Shown here in pieces: positions 33,003 to 43,149 of a DNA stretch of 64,000 nucleotides. The DNA comes from Hydrotaea diabolus (Eukaryota > Arthropoda > Insecta > Diptera > Muscidae). Both the position numbers and the translations under genes were made by a program. Numbering within the stretch: the first letter of the stretch is position 1; each line of letters begins with the position of its first letter. The notes beneath the pieces are model-generated. The model had not been told where the DNA came from. It searched no databases and saw only the letters and a list, made by a program, of their open reading frames with translations. The stretch covers positions 165,798,729 through 165,862,728 of the forward strand of contig OY740719.1 in assembly GCA_963513945.1 (NCBI GenBank), read 5' to 3'.

Positions 33003-34839
33003 ATATAATTCTGGCCTCAGCAACACTTAGTATTGCCTGGCGCTATCTGACTTTTCCATTGGAAAGTTTGACATTTTTTAGCATAAACGTACTCAGAATG
33101 ACTTGAAAAAATCAATTTGGCAAAATAATGGAACTAACTCGTGAACATTTTCGTGCGATAACACTAGTCAACAGTCAAAATGTACTCGGGATGCGATAAT
33201 TTTTTCTGTGTAGATAACCTTAACATGAGCTCGAAAAACGCAATAAATTTTTTTTTTATTTTTAAATTTTTTTTTTTTTAAAAATCCATAAAAAATCCAA
33301 AATGAAAAAAATGTCAAATCTTATTACTTTTACGTAAAGTCACATAACCTATGAGCAAAATGAGACAAAGATCATGAAAATCGATGCACGCGTTTCGCTT
33401 TTATTCGCAATTGAGTAAAGGTATGAATTTCAAAAATTTGTCACCCAACATATATTTTTGTCACCCAACAAATTTTAATTTTTTTTGTAATAAAAAAGAA
33501 AAAACCTCACCATAGACAAAGTTGTGCATATGTCGAGCAGATTAAGAATTGTAATTTTAAATTTTTTAAAATTTAATTCAATTAAATCGGGCTAGTGGTT
33601 CCCGAGTTATGCCGGACGAAACAAATTAACCAAAAAAAAATTTTTAAAATTTAAAAAAAATAAATAAAACAAAAACCAAACGAAAAAAAAATTTTTTATT
33701 GCGTTTTTCGAGCTCATGTCAAGGTTATCTACACAGAAAAAATTATCGCATCCGGAGTACATGAAATTTTTTTCATTTTGTTGAGTAGTGTAATTTTTCA
33801 TAACTTTCGACGTGGATTATTACGACAAGAGTGCATCGATGAAATTAAATCTTTGTATGGCGATGAAGTACCATCCTAAAGCACTGTGAAAAAATGGTTT
33901 AATGAATTTAATCGTGGCCGACGCTTGCTCAAAGACGATGGTCGTGAAAGTCGTCCAAAAACGGCCGTTGTGCCAGAGAACATTGATGACGTGCGGGAAC
34001 TGATAATGCAAGATCGTCATGTGACATACCGTGAGATAGAGGCACGCTCAGGCATTTCTTCCACCAGCATACATTCGATATTGCATGAACACCTAGCCGT
34101 AAAAAAGGTTTGTTCACGTTGGATCCCGCGTCATTTGGTGTGGAAATTTAAAAAAAATACGATCGCGGTGCTTCAAAATACGTTTAAAAGGTCGTCACAG
34201 GAGACGAATCATGGATCTATGTGTATGAGCCGGAAACAGAACAGCAATCGACCGTGTGGATCTTTGAAGACGAGCCAAATCCAACGGAAGTTGTTCGTGG
34301 AAGAAGCACTTCGAAGAAAATGGTCAACCGTTTCTTCGGTAAAACTGGTCATGTGGCGACTGTTCCGCATGAGCAACGTAGGACGGACAATTCTGAGTGG
34401 TACACCACAATTTGTTTGCCTAAAGTCTTCGGAGAAATTCGAAAAACGAACAAGAGAAGACGAATCATTGTGACAATGCGAGCTCTCACACATCGGCTCA
34501 AACAAGCGCCTTTTTTTACCGATCAAAACGTCGAATTGATGGGTCATCCGCCGTACAGCCCTGACTTGGCACCCAATGACTTCTTTTTATTCCCGCACAT
34601 CAAGAAAAAATGCGTGGTCAACGATTTTCATCGCCAGAAGATGTTGTTGAGCGTTCAAAAACCATGTTTTGGAGGTGTCTCGATCGGAGTGGAAAAAGTG
34701 CTTCGACAATTGGTTTGAGCGCATGCAAAAGTGTAAAAATCATGCTGGAGAATAATTTGAAAAACAATAAAAACATTTTTGATGATAAATATTCGCTTTT
34801 TTATTATTAGGCCAGAAATGTGTATAGCAGCCCTCGTAC
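33003..34839 (+). mobile_element. Mariner element M4, split by a foldback insertion
   Basis: Same family as M1-M3. Subterminal CTGGCCTCAGCAACACTTAG at 33010, ATG at 33128-33130, transposase interrupted by a 629-base insert at 33162, resuming with TTTTCATAACTTTCGACGTGG. Visible after that: VPENIDDVRELIMQDRHVTY, GDESWIYVYEPETEQQS-like block, RRTDNSEWYTTICLPKV, LMGHPPYSPDLAPNDFFLFP. It ends at TAA 34768-34770, and the right end AGGCCAGAAATGTGTATAGC-AGCCCTCGTA is intact. The HDNASSHT block is damaged. Without the insert the element is ~1.2 kb. Confidence 0.9.
33162..33790. mobile_element. CACTA-ended foldback element with TAA target duplication
   Basis: Begins CACTAGTCAACA and ends TGTTGAGTAGTG on the plus strand. 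The trinucleotide TAA flanks both sides (33159-33161, 33791-33793), and removing insert plus one TAA restores the mariner sequence GCGATAATTTTTC seen in sister copies. Inverted arms of ~90 bases share ATGCGATAATTTTTTCTGTG and TAGATAACCTTAACATGAGC, with a ~430-base AT-rich centre. CACTA ends with a 3-base duplication fit the CMC superfamily; a TAA site also fits PIF/Harbinger. No coding capacity. Confidence 0.85.
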
Positions 34840-35037
34840 ACACACATATAATTCGAACTGATTGTATTTTGTAATCCGAATTGACATCAAAATATGTTAA
34901 GTTATTAATAAACATTATTTTAAAAGTGTGTCATAGTTCGAGCGCAGTCTAATTTTGCTAAAGACGAAAGTATCCAATAATCCGAATTTTCGAATTATGG
35001 TCTGCAACCAATTATTCGGTTTAACGAGTTCTTACTG

Positions 35038-35859
35038 TATTTGCCACCAAGTGTCCATATAACACGCTTCGAATTGGTACCGGCGGGATTGGCCTTAAGG
35101 GGCGCTGGCCGTCGCATGGTAATGGCTCCAGTGCGTTGGCGCACCATGGTTGAAGCTATCACAGCGAGAATCATGTAAAACACTCGGACGCTGTATTTGC
35201 CACCAAGTTCACCTTATAACTCTCTCTTTTTAAGATTTAAAATTAAACCAGATGGTGTGAAGATCAACAAAGATATTACAAGATTACCAAAACTGGTCGT
35301 AATGATGCATTTGCATGGGAGGTACCAGAATAAGGCGTGTCAACTACCTTCTTTATATGCGGATACAAAGTCGGTTTTTAAATAACACGGTGTTCATAAC
35401 TTAATCCAGTTTAGCGCCTGGTTGATAAGTTATATGGTCAAATAAAAACTGGGCCATTGAGTAGAAGGTAACAGAAGGGGCGTGGCTAAAAGTCAAACTC
35501 TTTTGTCGCCATTTTTAAGTATTGATTTTTAGTAGGATCGTGCAAAATAGTATTAACGATATTACAAGAATACCAAAAGTGGGCGTATTGGTACTTTTGT
35601 GTGGGAGGTACCAGAAGAGGCGGACCATATAGCCAATATTCCATCCCATATGCAGTTTTGGACAAATTTTTTGACATGCTTGATTTAAAACGAATTGAAA
35701 GCACCTCTCGAAAGTTATCGTGCTAACCAGTCGCACAGACGGACATGGATCAAATGACTTTAAAAGTCATGGCATGGATTTGGCTAGACCTAATGTATGA
35801 TCTTACTCTTATCAAATTGACGATTTTTGTATCCAAAATAAAAATCATATTGAAACACT
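35038..35859. repeat. Dispersed GC-rich and GGTACC-type repeats
   Basis: About 35062-35180 (ACCGGCGGGATTGGCC, GGCGCACCATGGTT) matches about 57728-57845 in the same orientation. TATTTGCCACCAAGT appears twice (35038 and 35191), ~153 bases apart. About 35310-35650 has two GGGAGGTACCAGAAG blocks ~280 bases apart. The CAGACGGACATGG motif is at about 35735. Nothing coding is recognised. Confidence 0.45.
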
Positions 35860-36671
35860 GATTCTGTTCAATCTAGAGGTATTTCTTTCACGGATTACGC
35901 GTGAACTGCGTTAAACTTTTTTCTTTTCACTATTGTTTGCAATTTTATCATCAGCGCAACAAAGTTTCCAAATTGTCCAACTGTATTATGGAAAGGAGAA
36001 GGAAAAGATCCGCTGTCTTTGACCAAAATTTTGTTAAGTGATAAGGCCCATTCTGGCTCAACGGCAACGTCGATAAAAAATTGCCTCATTTGGGTAGAAG
36101 AGCACCCAGAGAAAACCACGGTTTGGTTTATTTTATCCGTCCATATTTTTCAAAAATGATGGTGGCCGAAACATAACTGTGAAAGGTGCTCGCTACCGAG
36201 CCATGATATCGGACTTTTTTTCTACCTGAAATTAAAGCAAGTAATCTTGACAACATTTGGTTTCATAAGGACGGTGCCACTTGCTTACAGTTGCTCAAAC
36301 ATTGAATCTATTGACAGGCCATTTTGAAGAGCAGCTAATTTCATGCCAAGATCGTGTGATATCACACCTTTAGACTTTTTCTTTGGTGGTAAGTTAAGTA
36401 CAAAGTCTATGCTGACAAACCATCTACAATTCCGGCTTTGAAAGCCAACATTACGCGGCCAACACCATACCGGTCGAAATAGTCGAACGAGTCATCCATA
36501 AAGTCATCAGAATTGGCGTAGTTACGTCCAAAATTTGAAGGAAATTATATTCAAAAAATAATGATATAAAATGTCCTTTCAACTGAACAATAAAGATTCG
36601 ACACTTGATTTGATTTGTTTTTTTTTTTTTTATTTTGAACAAAAAAAACTTCTAGATTGATCGCCCGTTAT
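35860..36671 (+). mobile_element. Tc1/mariner-superfamily element F1, copy C (highly decayed)
   Basis: Left end begins near CAATCTAGAGGTATTTC; right end is ...TTTGAACAAAAAAAACTTCTAGATTGATCGCCC. Internal traces of the transposase remain: GGACGGTGCCACTTGC (QDGATC) at about 36270 and a TATCACACCTTTAGACTTTT (ITPLDF) block at about 36360. This is the most diverged of the five F1 copies. It also lacks the N-terminal half. Confidence 0.75.
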
Positions 36672-36889
36672 ATTATTAATCTCGTAAAATTCTAACATGA
36701 CGAGCGGTCAAACGAAATAATATAGGATCCTGAAATTTTACACGATGATTGCTTATAGTCATAAACTGTGGGACTGTCAATGGGGTAAATTGGCCAAAGG
36801 TAAAAAAGTTTCCCTTTAAGGGACTAAAGGTACTTTTAAAAAAAGTACACTTTTTTGAGTATTTTCTTTACAAATCTTTTTTTGTGTGG
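36672..36889. repeat. Copy of the CCCTTTAAGGGAC dispersed repeat
   Basis: About 36800-36870 (TTTCCCTTTAAGGGACTAAAGGTAC, GTACACTTTTTTGAGTATTT) matches about 14636-14700 directly and 24800-24850 inverted. The rest is AT-rich and featureless. Confidence 0.45.
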
Positions 36890-37390
36890 GCAATGGCTAA
36901 AATAGTTACTGCTAGTTGTAAAGCACGTAATTCCCCTCCTATTTATTTCCACCAACTCCCTGCGGAGCATAGGTCCTCTACAAAGTTTTTCCAAGCTATT
37001 CTATCATAAGCTAGTAATTTTATATCATTCATCAGACTGTTTTTTCATATGGTTTTTGGCCGACCCTTTCTTCTGTTTCCACGTGGAATTCAATCTAAAG
37101 CTTGGCGGCATATTTCTTCTGGTTGTTTTCCAAGTGTGTGTCCGATCCATTTCCATTGTATCCTCTTTATAATTGTGGCTATACAACATTTGTGATAGAG
37201 GCCGTCATTGCTTATAATATTTGGCCACCAGATTTTATCGTAAATATCTATTTGTAAAGCCTTGTAATTTAGAGTTTAGGGCTTTTTGGTTAACCAAGCT
37301 TCACAATTATAGAGCAAAACTGACAGGACATTTGATTTAAATATGTTTATATTCGTTGTAGTCAATATTCTTTTTATATTACCTTTTACA
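36890..37390 (-). mobile_element. LINE C-terminal fragment (endonuclease/RT type)
   Basis: The minus strand encodes SVLLYNCEAWLTKK, then IIKRIQWKWIGHTLGKQPEE, RQALD-IPRGNRRKGRPKT and DRIAWKNFVEDLCSAG. This order (WIGHTLRK, then QGKRKRGRPRNTW, then DR-WR-LV-LC) is the common C-terminal tail of one group of apurinic-endonuclease LINEs. Frameshifts and stops separate the blocks. The exact clade is not resolved. Confidence 0.75.
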
Positions 37391-37814
37391 ATACCTCAAA
37401 AACTAAGGGTCGGACGCTTTGGCCGAAATGGCCCTAAAACATAACCATTTTTTTGGCTTTACTAGTGACGGCCTGACTGAATTTAACGACGTTTTTGCAT
37501 GTTTTTTTTTGTTTTGGTGGAAATGATATTGTGCTTTGTTGATTGCTCTACGCACAGTTCGAAGATTATGCGCAAAGGATAATTCTCATTATTTTGAATA
37601 AGACTACCGTATAAGTCATTTGATTTGTAGCCAAAATAATCGTTGCAACAGATTAACAGGTTTAGAAATAATCTGCCTTGCAACCAATCCAACATGTTTC
37701 ACTAATTATTTTTTACGTTGGTTCTTTAAAAAAATCTGCAAAGGTCTCAAACTAGAAAAAAAAACTCTGTTCAAGGCATAAGAAGATTAATCTCTAAACT
37801 ATGTAAATACTTCT
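37391..37814. other. No feature recognised
   Basis: AT-rich spacer between the LINE tail and the left arm of the large inverted repeat. Confidence 0.3.
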
Positions 37815-38350
37815 GGTCTGAGCCGCCTGTACCTTAATTGGATATTTGAGGAAAAGAGTAGGTAAAATAATGCGTTTGCATTCAACGTAATAAGACCTGA
37901 AACTAAGAATATTGAGTTAATTTTTGAAATTAAATGCATTAAACACAAATTAAATAATTTATTATGCAGTGTACTTATAGATAACTGCACACTGAACACA
38001 GTAACGATTTATTGGTTTTTCTTGAATGTTTTAATTGTTTAATTAATCATTTTCCGGTATTTTATTTTAGTCGAATTAATTAGCAAAATAAATAAAGCTC
38101 GAGCGAGAATTTCCAAGAAACTAGACAAGACTATACGTAACCCTTACTACTTTACCTATTCGAATCAAGCCACGTTTATGAAATCTTACTCACTTTTTAT
38201 ATGGCTATTCTCTAGCTTAATATAGTTATAAATTACAATTGCTTAAATCTCGAGCGCGTGTCTTTCAATTGCTTACAACAATGTTCTTTAGCTCCCCTGT
38301 ACTGGTTCTTTCGTAACTGGTCATTTAAGTTTCTTTATTAGTTTAGGAGC
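37815..38350. repeat. Left arm of a large inverted repeat (partner 41245-41770)
   Basis: Reads as an imperfect reverse complement of 41245-41770. Matching blocks in order include TAGGTAAAATAATGCGTTTG, AACGATTTATTGGTTTTTCTTGAATG, TATATGGCTATTCTCTAGC, GTGTCTTTCAATTGCTTACAACAA and TTAAGTTTCTTTATTAGTTTAGGA. Identity is about 80-90% by eye with indels. The ~2.9-kb centre holds several transposon fragments, so the arms may be ends of an old element or two separate inverted insertions. Confidence 0.75.
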
Positions 38351-38722
38351 AGTATTAAACATTTTATATTGAAATATTGGAGAGTTTACACTAGCCACTG
38401 TTTAATTGATGACGATTATAGTATTCATTGAAAAAATAGTATCAGTCCAATCAAACAGGACTATAATTTTAATGTGAATTTTTGGAAAAGTACACTTTTC
38501 AAAAAAATTACATTGGTGACCTCTATTGAGCCTTTTTGACTTATATTCGTTACCGGATTCAAAATATGCAACTATTATCCACTAGATGGCGACGTTGAAT
38601 TTGGTGTCGCTTAGACACTCAAATATTTTAATGTTTAAGAAGGCCTGGTACAAAGTTCGGTCAAGTGAAAAACATTCATAGCTTTAACAATGTCCAATGT
38701 GGGAGTCTTTTTATTTGAAATA
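38351..38722. other. Spacer with one CTCF-like site
   Basis: No coding sequence. CCACTAGATGGCGAC at 38579-38593 fits the CTCF core consensus at all but the last informative position. Confidence 0.35.
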
Positions 38723-39629
38723 TAGGGTGATCGACCATTTTTTTTAGAACAAAAAATATTATGAAAGTTCAAATCAAGTGTGAAATCTTTATTGGTTATT
38801 TGAAAGGACATTTTATGGCATTTACTTTTTGAATATAATTTCCTTCAAATGTTGGCCGCAACTACGCCTCAGGGTTTCCATTCTGAGGGTCCAATTTTGG
38901 ATGACTCGTTCGAGCACTTCGACCGGTATGGCTTTAATGACACGCTTTAAGTTGGCTTTCAAAATCTGAATCGTAGCTGGCTTGTCAGCATAGACTTTGG
39001 ACTTTACGTAACCCCAAAGAAAAATGTCTAAAGCTGTGATATCACTCGATCTAGGCGGCCAACTCACCTGTCCAAAACGTAAAATTAGCTGCTCTATAGA
39101 TCCACTGTTTGAGCAGCTGTAATGCAAGTGGCACCGTCCTGTTGAAACCAAGTGTCGTCAAGATTAAGGGCTTCAATATCAGGTAGCATAAAGATATCAT
39201 GGAGCGAAAGCGAGCACCATTCACGGTTACATTCCGGCCATCATAATTTTGGAAAAAAATGAGAACCGATGATTCCACCAGCTTATATACCGCACCAAAC
39301 CGTGGTTTTCTCTGGGTATAATGGCACCTCTTGAACCTCTTCTTGTTGCTCTTCAGCCCAAATGCAGCAAATTTGTTTATTGACTTTGCCGTTGAGCCAG
39401 AAATGGGCCTCATCACTGAACAAAATTTTAGTCGAAAACAGCGGATCTTCCCGTTTCTCACCGAACGCTGATTTCCATAATACAGTTGCCAACATTTGAA
39501 GGAAATTATTTTCAAAAAATAAATGCCATTAAATGTCCTTTCAAATTACCAATAAAGATTCCACACATGATTTGCATTTTATATTTTTTCGTTGTTCTGA
39601 AAAAATACCTCTAGATGGATCACCCATTA
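38723..39629 (-). mobile_element. Tc1/mariner-superfamily element F1, copy D (best preserved)
   Basis: Complete ends: plus-strand left GGGTGATCGACC, right CTCTAGATGGATCACCCAT, both inside TATA. On the minus strand the transposase starts near 39495 and keeps long open stretches: REDPLFSTKILFSDEAHFWL, NGKVNKQICCIWAEEQQEEV, then QQDGATCITAAQ-type block, SDITALDIFLWGYVKSKVYA and LRRSCGQHLKEIIFKK at the end. ITPLD is ITALD here. The C-terminal coding sequence is part of the right terminal repeat. No N-terminal DNA-binding domain. Confidence 0.88.
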
Positions 39630-39767
39630 TAAGACTTTTTATTATTTGGCAGGGAAATCAAAAAAGTTTATAAAGTTCAGTTCAGTTTGCCAGATATTAA
39701 TCAAAAACAAATCACGCTGAATTTTTTTTATATAGGTTTTGCATTATTTTCCTAGCACTGTTAGCAA

Positions 39768-40046
39768 ACAACTGGTTGTATACCACTCAGAATTGACCGT
39801 CCTACATTCCACTAAAGGCAACATGGCCGGTTATATCGAAAAAAACGCAATCATTTGCTTCGATGTAATTCTTCCACGAACAACTTTTGTTGGAATTGGC
39901 TCGTCTTGAAAGACCCATACGTTCGATTGCTGCTTTGTTAAGGATTCATATGCATAGATCCATGATTCGTCACCTTTGACAATGTTATACACTGCCTTTG
40001 AGCTACCGCAGTTATACTTTTTCAACATCTCTTTGCACCAGTACAT
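39768..40046 (-). mobile_element. Mariner fragment M5
   Basis: Minus-strand frame with YWCKEMLKKYNCGSSKAVYN, IVKGDESWIYAYESLTKQQS, VWVFQDEPIPTKVVRGR and TSKQM: the segment from the end of the DNA-binding half to just past the first catalytic Asp. It is more diverged from M1-M4 than they are from each other and has no ends. Confidence 0.8.
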
Positions 40047-40204
40047 AGTAGGGACTTAAATACTGTTTCAACATTGAACACACCCATTCAATAGTCGAAC
40101 GGAACATAGCCCGTTAATGTCATATGGGTTTTGAAAGCTAACCTCAATAGCGTTAGTCTGTTACGGGATTTTAAAATTGTTTTAACTTTCAAAAGCCATT
40201 AAAT

Positions 40205-40745
40205 CAAGAATTCACATAAATCCGCTCCGAAAACAGATAATCATGGCCCGTGAGATGAATATCACGCAAAAGTCCATAAGTCGAATCATTAAAAAAGACT
40301 TGGGATTTGGGGCTTTCAAACGACGTACCGGACGTTTATTGACTGCAGCTTTAAAAAAATAGGATTCAAAACTGCAAACGTCTTTTTTTTGTGAAATAGT
40401 TTTTGTTGAATATTATTGTTTTTTGTTCATCCCTCTGGGCTAAGGTTGGAAGGATTGGAACCTTCTGAGATGCCGAGAGCTAGCTGAAGCCGCCTTAGTG
40501 CCATTGTGGGGTCACGCAACAGAAGCACGCTGAAAACTTGCACAGAACAATTTTGTTCACCGATGAAAACTTTTTTTCCGTTCAGGTAAAAACAACAAGG
40601 AGTCAAAACATCGGCCAAAATTTAACAAGAAACCGTTTTGGAAGCTGTTGTGAAGCCTCTTAACAATTCCCTGTTCCAAAACCAGCCATGGACTTTCCAG
40701 CAGGATTCTGCGCCGGCCCATAAGGCTAAAACGTCCCAGGTTTGG
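40205..40745 (+). mobile_element. Tc1/maT-type transposase fragment
   Basis: Plus-strand blocks: REMNITQKSISRIIKKDLGF, GAFKRRTGRLLTAALKK (helix-turn-helix half, 40250-40360), EQFCSPMKTFFPFR-type LFTDEKFF region shifted by frameshift (40530-40590), and PLNNSLFQNQPWTFQQDSAP-AHKAKTSQ (40660-40740), the second catalytic Asp block. A ~100-base unrelated GC-richer segment sits at about 40430-40525. The fragment ends abruptly where a mariner fragment in the opposite orientation begins. Confidence 0.75.
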
Positions 40746-41185
40746 CTTCTGTGGCCAATTTTCCAATCATTGATGCTTGTCATACTTATGCCACGGTATG
40801 TCACATGTCTTTCTTGCTTAATCAGTTCACGCACTACATCGATTGTTTCTCGCCAAGTGTCCGAAGTTGGACGTTCTTCACGAAATTCATCCTGGAGCGA
40901 ACGGCATCCGAGACTAAACTCTTGGTATCACCGATTAACAGTGGTTTTTGATGGTGCTTCATCGCCAAAAGTCGAAACAAGTTAACTTCCATCCGACAAA
41001 ACGTAAAAATTCATCGCACGAAAATGTTCACGGGATAATTTTTTGTGACTGAGGTGAATTTTTCAACACACTGTAAACAAACAATTCGCCCTCAAATGAC
41101 AAAACGTTCTGAGTGAATTTATTTTAAAAAAATGTCAAAGTTTCCAGTGAAAATTCCAGTTTGCATCTGGGAACACTAATATTGT
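40746..41185 (-). mobile_element. Mariner fragment M6 (5' end)
   Basis: Minus-strand: subterminal sequence GACATTTTTTTAAAATAAATTC, a start region near 41010, FRAMNFYVLSDGS-like residues, then the linker and VRELIKQERHVTYRGIS block near 40834. It belongs to a mariner related to but distinct from M1-M4. It is cut at 40746 by, or joined to, the maT-type fragment. Confidence 0.7.
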
Positions 41186-41244
41186 CAGGATCCAACATAT
41201 AAATAGCATTCCCCGTAAATTTTCTCTAATATTTCAATATGAAG

Positions 41245-41770
41245 TGGTTAATAATAATCCTAAACTAATAAAGAAACTTAATGACCCAGTAAAAGGGGAG
41301 CTGAGAAATATTGTTGTAAGCAATTGAAAGACACACGCTCATGATTTAAGCAATTGGAATTCCTTATTATATTGAGCTAGAGAATAGCCATATAAAAAAT
41401 GAGCAAGATTTCATAAACGTTGCTTGATTAGAAGAGGCAAAATAGTAGGTGTTGTTACGTATAGGTTCGTTTATTTGTTTGAAAATTCTCGATTGAGTTT
41501 TGTTAACTACGCTAATTAAGTATACATTTTAAATGCTTAATTTAACAATTAACACATTCAAGAAAAATCAATAAATCGTAATTTCATTCAGTATGCAGTT
41601 ATATATTTGCATAGTGTACTTATTATTCAATTTGTTTTCAATAGATTTAATTACAAATATAAACTTAATATTCGTTGTTAAGGTCTAAATACGTTTAATA
41701 CAAATATATTATTTTACTTACGCATTTCCCTCAATATCCCATTAAGAAACAGACGCGGCTTCTTCTCTCA
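41245..41770. repeat. Right arm of the large inverted repeat (partner 37815-38350)
   Basis: See the left arm. The outer part of this arm (about 41705-41835: TACTTACGCATTTCCCTCAA, CACGATTTAATTCC, TCGGAATCAATGG) also matches 22919-23119 directly, showing that the sequence belongs to a dispersed family. Confidence 0.75.
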
Positions 41771-42271
41771 CGATTTAATTCCTATTATTCTCTCTGCCTG
41801 GGACTTACATTTGAATGCCGGCTCGGAATCAATGGAATTTCCCTACTAAACTTAATATGCATTAACTTTGAAGATTTGTTTAAATTGAAGGCCCAAATCT
41901 ATGGGCTCCCTTTAACAATGGTCTTAGGGGTTCTTCAAAAGCAATGAGATTCACGAATCTGAAGAGTACAACGGTTCAGAGTCCCTGAAATGTAGTTCTG
42001 TCAAACATCCACATCCCCCGCAAATGTCAATGAATGCCATGCTAGAAAGCAATCCATGGTTAAAAGTATAAAAGCTTTGGGCCACTTGTTTTCATAAATT
42101 ATTTATTTAGCTTTATTCATTCAGCATCTGCTTGTTTTACGGGTGGTATACCCGTAAAACAAGCGAAAGGTTGAAAGAATGTTCTTTCAAATGATAACAA
42201 ACATTCCCCATTCAATTTGAATTTTCTGTGTCTTTTTTCTTTAAAAAGTAGGGACCTCAAAATTAATCATC
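41771..42271. other. Spacer with two adjacent hairpins
   Basis: CTTGTTTTACGGGT and its exact complement face each other across five bases at about 42131-42163; TTGAAAGAATGTTCTTTCAA is a second near-perfect palindrome at about 42172-42191. No gene. Confidence 0.4.
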
Positions 42272-42992
42272 CTATATAATGGAACACAATATCATTCATA
42301 TGACTACAACGACTGGCTCGGCAGTACCTCTTCCAATGAACCCAATTTTTCAGTTATCGATTGTTGCGGGTCGAATCTTTTCAATGGCAACTTCGATTTC
42401 TTGTTTCAAGGCTTCAAGTGTCTCTGGATGCTTTGCGTAACATTTATACTTAATGGCTGCGCACAGAAAATAATCCAAATGCATCACAATTTCTGCTGAT
42501 TATTCGATTTTCAAAAACAGTGCGTGAAATATCGATGGTTGCGTTGGCTGTGTGATATGTGGCCCCATCTTGATATAGCCAAATGTCGTCCAAGCCACTC
42601 TCATAAATTTTGGAAACAAAAATTCGGCGGCTCCTTGCTCATTTTGGCCCAATGATGCAGCCAGCCCAAAACCCCCACCAAACCGTGACTCGTTGTGGAT
42701 GCATTGGCTTCTCAATAGTCACGTGTGGGATGTCTGAACCCAATATGCGGCAATTTTGCTTATTGACATAGCCACCGAGATGAAAATGAACTTCAACTGA
42801 AAACTTGATTTTTCGGTATAATTCTTCATCTCCTGCCAAACAATCTTCAGCCCATTGGGCGAAGTTAAAGCGCATCGGATGGTTTTCCATTTTTAAATGA
42901 CAAAGTTCAACCTTTGCAATAAAACCAGAAATTTGAACAAATTATCACCATATTTTTTTTACAGCCGATACAAATTTTAAATTGCCCACCCT
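42272..42992 (-). mobile_element. Tc1-like element F2, copy a (N-terminal half missing)
   Basis: The minus strand begins GGGTGGGCAATTTAAAATTTG, a ~100-base terminal repeat shared with the copies at 58.4 and 62.0 kb, then passes directly into MENHPMRFNFAQWAEDCLAG, the region just before the first catalytic Asp. DEELYRKIKFSVEVHFHLGG has the Asp-Glu of SDEAHF changed to Val-Glu. PHVTIEKPMHPQRVTVWWGF and GATYHTANATID-type (second Asp) blocks follow. The C-terminal region is deleted and rearranged. The element is inactive. Confidence 0.82.
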
Positions 42993-43149
42993 ATAAATTG
43001 AAGCAAAACAGAGAGGACTGGAAAGCAACCAGAGGTTTAGGCAGTATCTCAGAAATTGATGGCTGTGCAAGTCTAACGTTAAAATCGTTTCGGCTAAAGT
43101 GCAGTTAAAAATAATGCCGTCGTCATTAGAATGGCTCTTGTATTCCAGA
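42993..43149. other. No feature recognised
   Basis: Short AT-rich spacer between F2-a and the tandem repeat block. Confidence 0.3.

Larger units (their letters stand above)
32920..35037. mobile_element. Pogo/Tigger-like element carrying nested insertions
   Basis: Left end CAGTAAGACCTCGGTAGTCA with GCTAATCCGAATTATCC; right end is the complement of CAGTAAGAACTCGTTAAACC with AATAATTGG and several ATCCGAATT words. These ends and the repeated ATTATCCGAA words are typical of pogo/Tigger-type elements. TA follows the right end; the left flank is GTG, so the TA site is not intact on that side. Without the mariner it carries (33003-34839), only about 280 bases remain, so the host is a small non-autonomous element. 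Confidence 0.65.

Noticed and set aside
33607..33801. Minus-strand frame in the foldback arms
   Set aside because: Lys/Phe-rich sequence from the A/T-rich arms of the inserted element.
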